Shown here one piece after another: positions 9,477 through 20,398 of a stretch of DNA of 64,000 nucleotides. The first letter of the stretch is position 1, and every line of letters begins with the position of its first letter. The notes under the pieces are model-generated. The model made no database searches and was not told the DNA's origin. It was given only the letters and a program-made list of their open reading frames with translations. The stretch spans positions 6,293,001 to 6,357,000 of the forward strand of contig CP042279.1 in NCBI GenBank assembly GCA_007858575.1, read 5' to 3'. The translations under genes were made by a program, and so were the position numbers. This stretch comes from Streptomyces sp. WAC08241 (lineage in GTDB: Bacteria; Actinomycetota; Actinomycetes; Streptomycetales; Streptomycetaceae).

Positions 9477-9622
9477 CCCTCCCCGGCCTCCGTCCGGACG
9501 GAATGTGACGAAAGGCGCTCGGCGTGTGTACACGTTGGGCGTCTTTTGTCCGTTCTGATGGCGCATCCTGGAAGTTCGGGCCGGAGGGAGTCGGCGGGAG
9601 CCAGAGGGAAGGGACGCCAGGG

Positions 9623-10645
9623 ATGAGTTTCGCTGTCGGGCGGGGGCGGGCTTACCGCCCCGAGCAGGTCGACTGCTTCCTCGCCGCGCTCTCCGCCGAG
9701 CGCGACGGCGCCCGGGAGCGGGCCGTGCTGCTCACCGCCCTGGTGGCGGAGCGGGAGACGGAGCTCGCGGGGCTCCGCGAGCTCGTCCGGGGCTGCCGCC
9801 GCCGCAGCGGTACGAGTCGCTGGGCGAGCGGGCGCGGAAGATCCTGGAGTTCGCCGAGGCGGAGGACGAGGCGCTGGTGCGCGCCGCCGAGGCCGACGCG
9901 CAGGCCTCGCCGAGGCGACCGACGCGGCGGCCCGGGAGGCGGCGGAGTCGGCGCGGGCGTACGCGGAGGGCGTCCGCGAGGCGGCGGAGGCGAAGGCCCG
10001 CGCGACCTGGAGACGGCCCGGGGCGGGCCGAGGAGCTGGCGACGGAGGCGGGCCGCGAGGCGGAGGAGCTGCGGTCGGCGGCCCGGGAGGCCTTCGACGA
10101 GGTCGAGCGGCGCGCGGCGGAGCTCTGGCGGAGCAGGAGGCCGGGCGGAAGGCGGTACGGGAGGAGGCCGAGCGCGGGAGGAGGCGCGGGCGGCCGAGCT
10201 CGACGCGCGCCACGAGGAGCTGTCCGGCCGCGCGGAGGAGCGGCTCGCGGAGGCGGGGCGGCTCTGTCGGAGACCGAGGAGCAGGCCCGGCACGGCCAGG
10301 AGGACGCGGACGCGAAGGCGTCGGAGCTGCTCGCGCAGGCCCGCCTGAAGGCGGAACGGATCGAGCGCGCGACGGAACGGGTCCTGCGGGAGCACGAGGA
10401 GGCGCGGGACGAGATCCACTCCCACATGGGAGCACATCCGCGACTCCCTGGCGGCGCTGACGGGCCGGGGCCGGAGGAGGAGCCGGAGCGGTCGCCCGCC
10501 GGGGGACGGAGATGGGGACGGCGACGGGCCCGGATTCGGGCTCGGCCCCGGGCCCCGACTCGGCCCCGTCTCCGGGATCGGACTCGGGCTCGGCCTCCGG
10601 CCAGGACGAGGACCCGGGCCCGAAACGGCTCCGGGCGGCCGGTGA
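9623..10645 (+). CDS. Ala/Glu-rich coiled-coil protein (multiple frameshifts)
   Basis: ATG at 9623 with an upstream AGGGAAGGG gives MSFAVGRGRAYRPEQVDCFL and AALSAERDGARERAVLLTAL. By hopping between frames one reads a continuous helical protein: KILEFAEAEDEALVRAAEAD, ARAYAEGVREAAEAKARAT, REAEELRSAAREAFDEVERR, ELDARHEELSGRAEERLAEA, KASELLAQARLKAERIERAT and ERVLREHEEARDEIH. This is a long heptad-like coiled coil, as in Streptomyces cytoskeletal or DivIVA-like proteins, and the N-terminal RAYRPEQVDCFL resembles a DivIVA-type lead sequence. The C-terminal end is uncertain; one reading ends in a GDGDGDG-rich tail with TGA at 10643. No enzymatic motif is present, and a cytoskeletal role is inference. 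Confidence 0.65.
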
Positions 10646-10662
10646 CGTACCCGGGCGCCGGG

Positions 10663-10815
10663 CCTGTGACGTGACGGCGCGGGAGGCCCGGCTCGTCGCC
10701 CCGGGCGCGACCGTCCCCGCCGACCAGCCCCGTCCCGACCGCCGGCGCGTCCTCCTGGACCCGGCCGGGTATCCCTTCTGCCTGACGCCGCCGAGCGGCC
10801 GGTTCCCGCCCCCTA
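10663..10815 (+). pseudogene. C-terminal remnant of a VOC/glyoxalase-like protein
   Basis: One frame reads REARLVAPGATVPADQPRP, DRRRVLLDPAGYPFCLTPP, which is the characteristic last strand block of glyoxalase/bleomycin-resistance (VOC) family proteins (LGAT..QP...RWRVLLDPAGHPFCLT). The preceding roughly 100 residues of a VOC domain are absent; upstream is the Gly-rich tail of the coiled-coil gene. It is either a decayed gene fused to its neighbour or a site where an assembly deletion removed about 300 bp. It abuts the stop codon of the convergent MFS gene. Confidence 0.5.
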
Positions 10816-12336
10816 GGCCCGGTCCTCCTCCCCCAGCACCGGGAAGCGGCGGGGCGCCAGGACGAGCAGGACCAGGAGGGCGAGGGCGGCCGCTCCCGCC
10901 GCGCCGAGGTAGACGTAGTCCACCGCCGCGTCGACCGCGCGGCGCAGGAGGTCCGTCGTCGCGGGCGGCAGGGAGCCGGGGAGTCCAGGGCGCGGGCCAG
11001 GGCGTCCAGGTCGCCGTCGCCGCCGAGGCGGGCGGCCAGGACGCCGTTGGCGACGGCGCCGAAGACGGCCGCGCCGACGCTCTGGCCGACCTGGCGGCAG
11101 AAGAGGACGGACGCGGTGGTCGTGCCCCGCTCCCCGTAGGGGACGGTCGACTGGACGCCGACGATCAGGGCAGTTGGAAGAGGCCGAGGGCCGCGCCGAG
11201 CAGCAGCATCAGCAGGGCCGGCTGCCAGGGCTCCCCCGGAACGGCAGCAGCGGGAAGGCGAGCAGGACGAGCAGCGCGCCGGAGATGCCGAGGACGGCGG
11301 TGAGCCGGAAGCCGACGCGGGTGTAGACCCGGTTCGAGAGCGCCGCGCTGACGGGCCAGCTCAGGTCATCACCGACAGGACGAATCCGGCCGCGATCGGG
11401 CCGAGGCCCAGGACGGACTGGGCGTACGTGGGGAGGAAGACGGTCGGGGCGACCATGAGCAGGCCGAGGCCCCGAGCGCGAGGTTGACGGCGGCGATCGT
11501 GCGGCGGCGCCAGACCCAGCCGGGGATGATCGGCTCGGCGGCGCGCCGCTCGACCAGGACGGTCACGGCGCCGAGGGCGGCGGCCCCGCCGAGGAGGCCG
11601 AGGGAGGGCGCGGAGAGCCAGGGCTAGGCGACGCCGCCCTGGACGAGGGCGGTGAGGAGCAGGACGCCGGTGGCGAAGACGCAGAGCGCGCCCGCCCAGT
11701 CGATCCGTACGCGCGCGCGGGGCGCGGTCCGCTCCGGTTCGACCAGGTACCGGCAGATCAGCCACAGGGCGACCAGGCCGACCGGCAGGTTGATCAGGAA
11801 GATCCAGCGCCAGTCGGCGTAGCCTGCGAGGAGGCTGCCGGCGGCCGGGCCCGCGACGGCGGAGGCGGCCCAGACGGAGGAGAGCTTCGCCTGGATCTTC
11901 GGGCGTTCCTTCAGCGGGTACAGGTCGGCGGCGATCGTCTGGATCGTGCCCTGGAGCGCGCCGCCGCCGAGGCCCTGGACGACCCGGAAGGCGATGAGGG
12001 AGGCCATGTTCCAGGCGGCCGCGCACAGCAGGGAGCCGATCAGGAAGAGGACGACCCCGGCGACGAGGACCGGCTTGCGGCCGAAGGTGTCGCTGAGCTT
12101 GCCGTACACGGGGAGGGTGACGGTGACGGCGAGCAGGTAGCCGGAGAACAGCCAGGAGAAGACGGCGAGTCCGCCGAGGTCGCCGACGATCTGCGGGACG
12201 GCCGTGGACACGATCGTGCCGTCGATCGCGGCGAGCCCCATCCCGAGCATGAGCGCGGCGACGACGGGTCCCCGGCGCGCCGGTGCGGATACGGGGCCGG
12301 GCCGGTCCCGGCCCGTGTCGTCGACGGCTCGGCCAC
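10813..12336 (-). CDS. DHA2-type MFS drug exporter (frameshifts plus in-frame TAG)
   Basis: Inner-membrane proton/drug antiporter of the EmrB/QacA 14-TM class. GTG at 12336 with GGAAGG upstream opens VAEPSTTRAG. After a shift near 12250 comes MLGMGLAAIDGTIVSTAVPQ (motif D-like), SWLFSGYLLAVTVTLPVYGK, LSDTFGRKPVL (motif A), RVVQGLGGGALQGTIQTI, AGPAAGSLLAGYADWRWIFL (motif C) and INLPVGLVALWL. An in-frame TAG at 11624-11626 interrupts LVQGGVA-PWLSAPSLGLL where Trp would be expected. Further shifts lie near 11480, 11360, 11240, 11175 and 10980, and the C-terminus reads RFPVLGEEDRA. It may be a true pseudogene, or a victim of the same sequence errors as its neighbours. Confidence 0.85.
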
Positions 12337-12401
12337 CGTACGCCCTTCCTTTCTTCGTACACCTAAATTCCCGGGTGACAGCGTGCCACCCCGACCCCGG
12401 G

Positions 12402-12424
12402 CGGAGAAGCCCCTAGGGTTTCTC
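12402..12424. promoter_or_regulatory. Imperfect palindrome between divergent MFS and ABC genes
   Basis: GGAGAAGCCCCTAGGGTTTC followed by TCC is a 23-bp imperfect inverted repeat with CTAG at its centre. It lies in the 192-bp divergent region, 66 bp upstream of the MFS start. A transcription-factor operator is the obvious reading, but no regulator gene is adjacent. Confidence 0.4.
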
Positions 12425-12528
12425 CCCATACGGGCCAGGGGCCGTTCGTACCGGCGGAGGAGGAGAACTCCCGGTCGCGCTCCTTAACTTGAACTTACGA
12501 ACCCGCCACCGCTTTCGAGGAGAGAAAC

Positions 12529-13316
12529 GTGACTACGGCTGTGACCACCCCCACGCACGGGGGTACGGGAGGGGCTACGGCCGTCGCCGCGCGGGCGCGG
12601 CAGGTCGTGAAGGCGTACGGCTCCGGGGAGACCCGGGTCGTCGCCCTCGACGCCGTCGACGTGGACATCGCCCGCGGCCGGTTCACCGCGATCATGGGGC
12701 CCTCGGGCTCCGGCAAGTCCACCCTGATGCACTGCCTCGCCGGGCTCGACACCGTCACCAGCGGGCAGATCTTCCTGGACGAGACCGAGATCACCGGGCT
12801 CAAGGACAAGAAGCTCACTCAGCTCCGCCGGGACCGGATCGGCTTCGTCTTCCAGGCGTTCAACCTGCTGCCGACCCTGAGCGCGATCGAGAACATCACG
12901 CTCCCGATGGACATCGCGGGCCGGAAGCCGGACGCCGACTGGCTGCGCCGGGTCGTCGACACCGTCGGCCTCTCCGAGCGGCTCGGGCACCGGCCGAACG
13001 AGCTCTCCGGCGGCCAGCAGCAGCGCGTGGCCGTGGCCCGCGCGCTCGCCGCCCGGCCCGAGATCATCTTCGGGGACGAGCCCACCGGAAACCTCGACTC
13101 GCGGGCCGGCGCCGAGGTCCTCGGCTTCCTGCGCACCTCGGTCGACGAGCTGGGTCAGACGATCGTCATGGTCACCCACGACCCGGTCGCCGCCTCGTAC
13201 GCCGACCGCGTCTCTACCTCGCCGACGGGAAGATCGTCGACGAGATGGAGCGGCCCACCGCCGAGGCCGTCCTCGACAGGATGAAGGCCTTCGACGCGCG
13301 CGGGCGGACCTCATGA
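12529..13316 (+). CDS. ABC transporter ATP-binding protein, LolD/MacB type (one frameshift)
   Basis: ATPase of an envelope-remodelling or export ABC transporter. GTG at 12529 follows GAGGAGAG. Motifs in order: VVALDAVDVDIARGRFTAIM, Walker A GPSGSGKST, Q-loop FVFQAFNLLPT, signature LSGGQQQRVAVARALA, Walker B EIIFGDEPTGNLDSR, H-loop MVTHDP. A base is missing near 13210 (CGCGTCTCTACC); beyond it the C-terminus reads LADGKIVDEMERPTAEAVL and DRMKAFDARGRTS. The stop overlaps the permease ATG by 4 bp (ATGA), so translation is coupled. It is closely similar to the partial ATPase at the right edge of the window, including the ending MKAFDA.GRTS. Confidence 0.95.
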
Positions 13317-15883
13317 GCGTGCTCAAGACCTCCCTGCGCAACTTCCTCGCGCACAAGGGCCGCATGGCGCTCTCCGCCGTCGCCGTCCTGCTCTCCGTCG
13401 CGTTCGTCTCCGGGACCCTGGTCTTCACGGACACGATGAACACGACGTTCGACAAGCTCTTCGCCACCACCGCCTCCGACGTCACCGTCAGCCCGAAGGG
13501 GCGGCGTCCGACGACGAGGTCCCGCAGACCGGCCGCCCCGAGACCTTCCCCGCCGCGCTCCTGGAGAAGGTCGCGAAGGCGGAGGGCGCCCGGAACGTGC
13601 AGGGCGCGGTCACCTCCCTGAGCGTCACCGTCGTCGACGCGAGGAACGAGAACGTCGGCCCGGCCAACGGCGCCCCGACGATCGCCGTCAACTGGACGCC
13701 GAACGAGCTGCGTTCGGTGGAGATCGCCTCCGGCCACGAGCCGCGCGGCCCCACCGACGTCGTCGTCGACGGCGCCACCGCCGAGAAGCACGGACTCAAG
13801 CTCGGCGACGCGCTGCGGACCATCTCCGTCACCGGCGACTTCACCGCGAGGATCTCCGGCATCGCCGACTTCAAGGTCACCAACCCCGGCGCCACCCTCG
13901 TCTACTTCGACACCGCCACCGCCCAGCGCGAACTGCTCGGCGAGGAAGGTCTGTTCACCCAGATCACGGCCGACGCCGCGCCCGGCGTGAGCGACGAGGC
14001 CCTCAAGGCGAACATCGCCGCCGCCGTCGGCGACGGCTACAAGCTCCAGACGGCCGCCGAGGCCGCCGACGCGGGCCGCGAGGACATCGCCGGCTTCCTC
14101 GACGTCATGAAGTACGCCATGCTTCGGCTTCGCCGGGATCGCCCTCCTCGTCGGCATCTTCCTCATCGTCAACACCTTCTCCATGCTGGTCGCCCAGCGC
14201 ACCCGCGAGATCGGCCTCATGCGGGCCATCGGATCGAGCCGCAGACAGGTCAACCGCTCCGTCCTGATCGAGGCGCTGCTCCTCGGCCTGGTCGGCTCGG
14301 CCGCCGGCGTCGCGGCGGGCGTCGGCCTCGCCGTCGGCCTGATGAAGCTGATGTCCGCCGTGGGCATGGAGCTCTCCACCGGCGACCTCACCGTGAAGTG
14401 GACGACCCCGGTCGTCGGCGTCGTCCTCGGCGTCGTCGTCACCGTCCTCGCCGCCTACGTCCCGGCCCGCCGCGCCGGGAAGATCTCCCCGATGGCCGCC
14501 CTGCGCGACGCCGGCACCCCCGCCGACGGACGGGCGGGCCGGATCCGGGGCGGGATCGGCCTCGCCCTGACTGCCGCCGGAGCGGCTGCCCTCGTGGTCG
14601 CCGCCCGCGCCGAGGAGGCCGCCCCCGGCTCCGCCTGGCTCGGCCTCGGCGTCGTCCTCTCCCTGCTCGGCTTCGTCGTCGTCGGCCCGCTGCTCGCCGG
14701 CGGGGTCGTCCGCGTCCTCGGCGTCGTCGTCCTGCGGGTCTTTCGGGCCCGTCGGCCGGATGGCCGAGCGCAACGCCCTGCGCAACCCGCGCCGCACTGG
14801 CGCCACCGGCGCCGCCCTCATGATCGGCCTGGCGCTCGTCGCCTGCCTGTCGGTGGTCGGCTCTCCATGGTGGCCTCCGCCACCGAGGAACTGGACCGCT
14901 CCGTCGGCGCCGACTTCATCGTGCAGTCCGGCACCGGCCAGCCGATCGTCCCGCAGGCGCAGGCCGCCCTGGAGAAGGCCCCGGCATCGACCACGTCACC
15001 GAGTACAAGTGGCTCGACGTCACCGTCACCGACCCGCGCGGCAAGAAGGCCGAGCAGGGCCTGGCCGCCGCCGACCCGACGTACGCGCAGGACCTGCGCC
15101 GGGAGACCACCGCCGGGCGGCTCGCGGACGCCTACGGGCCGGACGCCATGTCCGTCGGCAGCGACTACGCCACCGCGCACGGGGTGAAGGTCGGCGACGT
15201 CCTGACCGTCGTCTTCAAGGGCGGGAAGCCGGCGAAGCTGAGGGTCGCGGCGATCACCTCCGACCAGGCGAACGTCGACAAGGGCGCGATGTACACCAAC
15301 GTCACCACCGCCGCCCGCTACCTGCCCGCCGACCGGATGCCGCACAGCCTGCTGCTCCTCGCCGGCGCGGAGGACGGCCGGGAGACCCAGGCCTACCAGG
15401 CCCTCAAGGACGCGCTCGCGCCCTACCCGCAGTACAAGGTCAGCAACCAGGCCGACTACAAGGAGGAGCTCCGGGACCAGGTCGGGCAACTGCTCAACAT
15501 CGTGTACGGGCTCTCGCCCTGGCGATCGTCGTCGCGGTCCTCGGCGTCGTGAACACCCTGGCCCTGTCGGTCGTCGAACGGACCCGGGAGATCGGCCTCA
15601 TGCGGGCCATCGGCCTCTCCCGCCGCCAACTGCGCCGCATGATCCGCCTGGAGTCCGTGGTCATCGCCCTCTTCGGCGCGCTCCTCGGCCTCGGCCTGGG
15701 CATGGGCTGGGGCACCGCCGCCCAGAAGCTCCTGGCCCTGGAGGGCCTCGGCGTCCTGGACGTCCCCTGGCCGACGATCCTCACCGTCTTCGTCGCCTCC
15801 GCCTTCGTGGGCCTCTTCGCGGCCCTCGTCCCGGCCTTCCGGGCGGGCGGATGAACGTCCTGAACGCGATCGCGAGCGAGTAG
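13313..15883 (+). CDS. FtsX-like ABC transporter permease, two-repeat (about five frameshifts)
   Basis: Membrane partner of the preceding ATPase, about 850 aa with two FtsX/MacB permease modules. The N-terminus is MSVLKTSLRNFLAHKGRMAL followed by a TM helix (SAVAVLLSVAFVSGTLVFTD), then a periplasm-side MacB-PCD-like domain. The first FtsX block contains FLIVNTFSMLVAQRTREIGL and MRAIGSSRRQVNRSVLIE; the second contains LGVVNTLALSVVERTREIGL and MRAIGLSRRQLRRMI. Frame breaks fall near 13500, 14125, 14745, 14865, 14985, 15515 and 15850. The end reads MNVLNAIASE with TAG at 15881. Substrate is unknown; lipoprotein, lipid or peptide export are typical for the family. Confidence 0.9.
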
Positions 15884-15902
15884 CGGTCCGTACGGAGGAA
15901 GG

Positions 15903-15934
15903 TACGGCCCCGGTGCGCGCGCACCGGGGCCGTA
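15903..15934. terminator. Perfect hairpin, bidirectional terminator
   Basis: TACGGCCCCGGTGC, a GCGC centre and the exact complement GCACCGGGGCCGTA form a perfect stem. It stands between the convergent permease and vapC genes, 19 bp after the permease stop, and can serve both. There is no U tract, as usual in Streptomyces. Confidence 0.8.
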
Positions 15935-15941
15935 CGGCCGC

Positions 15942-16309
15942 TCAGACCGTGAGCACGGGCACGTCGTACCGGGGATGTGCTTGTCCCGGGTGACGAGGGT
16001 GAGCCCCTCGGTCTGCGCCTGGGCGATCAGTATCCGGTCGAAGGGGTCGCGGTGGTGGGACGGGAGCCGTCCCGCGCGGATGCCGTGCTCCGCGACGATC
16101 GGCAGGGCCAGGAACTGGGTGTCCCTGGCCCGTTCCGCCACGTCGGCGGGGGCGTCGAGCTTGCCGGTGGCCTGCTTGACGGAGAGCTCCCACGGCGTGA
16201 CGGCGCTCATGTACACCCAGCGTTCCCGGGCCAGGAGATCGCGGGTCTCGTCCGGGAGGTCGCCGTTGAGCCACCAGAGGACGACGTGCGTGTCGAGCAG
16301 GAGCTTCAC
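15942..16309 (-). CDS. vapC: VapC-type PIN-domain toxin (one frameshift)
   Basis: PIN-domain ribonuclease of a type II toxin-antitoxin pair. GTG at 16309 gives MKLLLDTHVVLWWLNGDLPD (first acidic residue in LLDTH), then MSAVTPWELSVKQATGKLD (conserved E), and SHHRDPFDRILIAQAQTEGL with the D/R-D acidic pair. It continues LVTRDKHIP and, after a single-base shift near 15975, RYDVPVLTV and the stop at 15942. Acidic active-site residues D6, E about 42 and D about 92 are present. The start overlaps the vapB stop by 3-4 bp, as expected for coupled toxin-antitoxin genes. Length of about 122 aa is normal. Confidence 0.92.
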
Positions 16310-16574
16310 TCGGCGGCTCCGGACGGCTCGTCCGCCTCGTCCCCGAACGCCTCGGCGAAGCCGTCGGGGAGGTCGTCGAAGTCGTCGGCGACGGTGATGC
16401 GCCCCGCAGGGAGCCGTAGTCGGTGCGGAGGACCTTTCCGACCAGCGGGATCACCTTCGCGACCGGTTCCCCGGACTTGCTGATGATCACCTCCTCGCCG
16501 GTCGCGACCGCCTCCAGGATCTTGGAGAAGTGGGTCTTCGCCTCGTGGACGTTGTACTGCCGGGCTGCTTCCAT
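16306..16574 (-). CDS. vapB: Phd/YefM-type antitoxin (one frameshift)
   Basis: Antitoxin and probable autorepressor for the PIN toxin. ATG at 16574 gives the Phd fold MEAARQYNVHEAKTHFSKIL and EAVATGEEVIISKSGEPVAK, VIPLV. After a shift near 16408 the toxin-wrapping tail reads RITVADDFDDLPDGFAEAFG and ends GAAE at 16306. The acidic tail DFDDLP is the usual toxin-binding segment of this family. It lies upstream of vapC and overlaps it. Confidence 0.9.
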
Positions 16575-16605
16575 CGCGGCCTCTCACGGCTAGGTGGAGC
16601 AAAGG

Positions 16606-16633
16606 TGGACTAAGTGATGGACTAATCTTAGTC
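16606..16633. promoter_or_regulatory. VapBC operator candidate: TGGACTAA repeats and palindrome
   Basis: TGGACTAA occurs at 16606-16613 and 16618-16625, 12 bp apart (about one helical turn), and GACTAATCTTAGTC at 16620-16633 is a perfect palindrome. They lie 32-59 bp upstream of the vapB start. The AT-rich composition contrasts with the surroundings. Autoregulation by a VapB/VapBC complex is the expected mechanism for this family. Confidence 0.7.
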
Positions 16634-16817
16634 GTACAAGCCGCCCGGGAACTAGCCGCTTCACTCTCCCGAGTGGCCGGGTTCCTTCGGGCGAGTGACA
16701 GTGGCACGTCGTAGGCTGGGGAGACCCGGGCCGGACGCGTCCGGGACCACCCGGCCCGTGCGACGTGTCGGGCCGTTCGCGTTGTCCGCACCTCCAGTCC
16801 CGGGATGGAAAAGCCCC

Positions 16818-19800
16818 ATGAGCCTGCACGGTCTGCTCGACGCCGTCGTCAAGGACGCCGCCCTCGCCGAGGCGGTGAAGGCCGCCGCCGACGGCAACCG
16901 GCCCCACGTGGACCTGGTCGGCCCCGCCGCCGCGCGCCCCTTCGCCGTGGCCGCGCTCGCCCGGGACTCGGGGCGCCCGGTCCTCGCGGTGACCGCGACC
17001 GGCCGGGAGGCCGAGGACCTGGCCGCCGCGCTGCGCTCGCTCCTCGACCCCGACACGGTCGCCGAGTACCCCTCCTGGGAGACCCTGCCGCACGAGCGCC
17101 TCTCGCCCCGCTCCGACACCGTCGGCCGCCGCCTCGCCGTGCTGCGCCGCCTCGCGCACCCGAGGGACGACGACCCGGCGGCCGGCCCGGTCAGCGTGGT
17201 CGTCGCGCCCGTCCGCTCGGTGCTCCAGCCGCAGGTCAAGGGCCTGGGCGACCTGGAGCCCGTGGCGCTGCGGTCCGGGCAGACGGCCGATCTGAACGAG
17301 GTCGTGGAGGGCCTGGCGGCCGCCGCGTACTCCCGGGTGGAGCTGGTCGAGAAGCGCGGCGAGTTCGCCGTGCGCGGCGGCATCCTGGACGTCTTCCCGC
17401 CCACCGAGGAGCACCCGCTCCGGATCGAGTTCTGGGGCGACGACGTCGAGGAGATCCGCTACTTCAAGGTGGCCGACCAGCGGTCCCTGGAGGTCGCCGG
17501 GCACGGCCTGTGGGCGCCGCCCTGCCGCGAGCTGCTCCTCACCGACTCCGTACGGCAGCGGGCGGCGGCCCTCGCCGAGGAGCACCCGGAGCTGGGCGAG
17601 CTGCTGAACAAGATCGCGGAGGGGATCGCGGTCGAGGGCATGGAGTCCCTCGCCCCTGTCCTCGTCGACGACATGGAGCTGCTGCTCGACGTGCTGCCCG
17701 AGGGCTCCATGGCCGTGGTCTGCGACCCCGAGCGGGTGCGGACCCGGGCGGCGGACCTCGTCGCCACCAGCCAGGAGTTCCTCCAGGCGTCCTGGGCGGC
17801 GACCGCCGGCGGCGGCGAGGCCCCGATCGACGTCGGCGCGGCCTCCCTGTGGGGATCGCGGACGTCCGCGACCGGGCCCGCGAGCTGGGCATGCCCTGGT
17901 GGTCGGTGTCGCCGTTCGCGGCCGACGAGGCCGACACCGGCGGCGACGTCCTCGCCCTCGGCATGCGCGCCCCCGAGTCGTACCGGGGCGACACCGCCCG
18001 CGCGCTCGCCGACACCAAGGGCTGGCTCGCCGACGGCTGGCGCACGGTCTACGTGACGGAGGCCCACGGCCCCGCCTCCCGCACGGTCGAGGTCCTCGGC
18101 GGCGAGGGCATCGCCGCCCGCCTCGACTCCGACCTGACCGAGATCGCCCCTCGGTGGTCCACGTGGCCTGCGGCTCCATCGACCACGGCTTCGTCGACCC
18201 CGGCCTGCGGCTGGCCGTCCTCACCGAGACCGACCTGTCCGGGCAGAAGGCGGCCGGCAAGGACGGGCAGCGGATGCCCGCCAAGCGGCGCAAGACGATC
18301 GACCCGCTGACCCTGGAGGTCGGCGACTACATCGTGCACGAGCAGCACGGCGTCGGCCGGTACGTCGAGATGGTCCAGCGGACCGTGCAGGGCGCCACCC
18401 GCGAGTACCTGCTCGTGGAGTACGCGCCCGCGAAGCGCGGCCAGCCCGGCGACCGGCTCTACATCCCGACCGACCAGCTCGAACAGGTCACCAAGTACGT
18501 GGGCGGCGAGGCGCCGACCCTGCACCGGCTCGGCGGCGCGGACTGGACGAAGACCAAGGCGCGCGCCAAGAAGGCCGTCAAGGAGATCGCCGCCGACCTG
18601 ATCAAGCTGTACTCGGCGCGGATGGCGGCCCCGGCCACGCCTTCGCCCCCGACACCCCTGGCAGCGCGAGCTGGAGGACGCCTTCCCGTACGCGGAGACG
18701 CCCGACCAGCTCTCCACCATCGCCGAGGTCAAGGAGGACATGGAGAAGACCGTCCCCATGGACCGCCTGATCTGCGGCGACGTCGGCTACGGCAAGACGG
18801 AGATCGCGGTCCGGGCGGCTTCAAGGCCGTCCAGGACGGCAGCAGGTCGCGGTCCTCGTGCCGACGACCCTGCTGGTGCAGCAGCACTTCGGGACCTTCT
18901 CCGAGCGGTACTCGCAGTTCCCGGTGAAGGTGCGGGCCCTGTCCCGCTTCCAGTCGGAGAGCGAGTCGAAGGCGACCCTGGAGGGGCTGCGGGACGGCTC
19001 GGTCGACATCGTCATCGGCACCCACCGCCTCTTCTCCTCCGGAGACCAGGTTCAAGGACCTCGGCCTGGTCATCGTGGACGAGGAGCAGCGCTTCGGCGT
19101 CGAGCACAAGGAGCAGCTCAAGAAGCTCCGGGCCAACGTCGACGTGCTCACCATGTCCGCCACCCCCATCCCCCGCACGCTGGAGATGGCGGTCACCGGC
19201 ATCCGCGAGATGTCGACGATCACCACCCCGCCGGAGGAGCGCCACCCGGTCCTCACCTTCGTCGGCCCGTACGAGGAGAAGCAGATCGGCGCCGCGATCC
19301 GGCGCGAACTCCTGCGCGAGGGCCAGGTCTTCTACATCCACAACCGGGTCGACTCCATCGACCGGGCGGCGGCCCGGCTGCGCGAGATCGTGCCCGAGGC
19401 GCGGGTCGCGACGGCCCACGGCCAGATGTCGGAGCAGGCCCTGGAGCAGGTCGTGGTCGACTTCTGGGAGAAGAAGTTCGACGTCCTCGTCTCCACGACG
19501 ATCGTGGAGTCCGGCATCGACATCTCCAACGCCAACACCCTCATCGTCGAGCGCGGCGACAACTTCGGGTTGTCGCAGCTCCACCAGTTGCGCGGCCGGG
19601 TCGGCCGTGGCCGCGAGCGCGGGTACGCGTACTTCCTGTACCCGCCGGAGAAGCCGCTGACGGAGACCGCGCACGAGCGGCTCGCGACGATCGCCCAGCA
19701 CACCGAGATGGGCGCGGGCATGTACGTGGCCATGAAGGACCTGGAGATCCGGGGCGCGGGCAACCTGCTCGGCGGCGAGCAGTCCGGCCACATCGCGGGC

Positions 19801-20345
19801 GTGGGCTTCGACCTGTACGTGCGGATGGTCGGCGAGGCCGTGGCCGACTACCGGGCGTCGCTCGACGGCGGGGCGGAGGAGGAGCCGCCCCTGGAGGTCA
19901 AGATCGAGCTGCCGGTCGACGCGCACGTGCCGCACGACTACGCGCCGGGCGAGCGGCTGCGCCTCCAGGCCTACCGGGCCATCGCCTCGGCGAACTCGGA
20001 GGAGGACGTCAGGGCCGTACGGGAGGAGCTGACCGACCGCTACGGCAAGCTGCCCGAGCCGGTGGAGAACCTGCTCCTGGTGGCGGGCCTGCGGATGCTG
20101 GCCCGCGCCTGCGGGTCGGCGAGATCGTCCTCCAGGGCCCGAACGTCCGCTTCGCCCCGGTGGAGCTGCGCGAGTCCCAGGAGCTGCGCCTCAAGCGCCT
20201 GTACCCGCGCACGGTCATCAAGCCGGCCGTCCACCAGATCCTGGTCCCGCGCCCGACGACGGGCAAGATCGGCGGCAAGCCGGTGGTGGGCCGCGAACTG
20301 CTCGCGTGGACCGGGGAGTTCCTGACGACGATCCTGGGATCCTGA
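16818..20345 (+). CDS. mfd: Transcription-repair coupling factor Mfd (several frameshifts)
   Basis: Displaces stalled RNA polymerase and recruits UvrA/B. ATG at 16818 opens MSLHGLLDAVVKDAALAEAV. The UvrB-homology module includes YPSWETLPHERLSPRSDTVG and FAVRGGILDVFPP. The RNAP-interacting CarD-like domain is LEVGDYIVHEQHGVGRYVEM near 18315-18375. Helicase motifs are Walker A GDVGYGKTE, DEEQRFGVEHKEQLK, TMSATPIPRTL and QLRGRVGRGRERGYAYFLYP, followed by the TRCF C-terminal domain. Breaks lie near 17850, 18150, 18645, 18822, 18842, 19048 and 20110. After correction the length of about 1176 aa matches the family. Stop TGA is at 20343. Confidence 0.96.
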
Positions 20346-20353
20346 CGCGGACG

Positions 20354-20389
20354 GGTAGTGGTCGGTTCCATAGAACCGACCACTACCCG
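20354..20389. terminator. Perfect 16-bp hairpin between convergent mfd and SGNH hydrolase
   Basis: GGGTAGTGGTCGGTTC, loop CATA, and the exact complement GAACCGACCACTACCC. It starts 8 bp after the mfd stop and ends 9 bp before the stop of the convergent hydrolase gene, so it can terminate both. Confidence 0.88.
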
Positions 20390-20398
20390 AGCCGGGCT

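Noticed and set aside
6938..10435. Open frame of 1165 codons on the minus strand
   Set aside because: It is antisense to the Pro-rich deaminase/SUKH-4-like and coiled-coil genes. It consists of Arg/Pro/Gly and Asp/Glu low complexity without any domain, and is a by-product of GC-biased codons.
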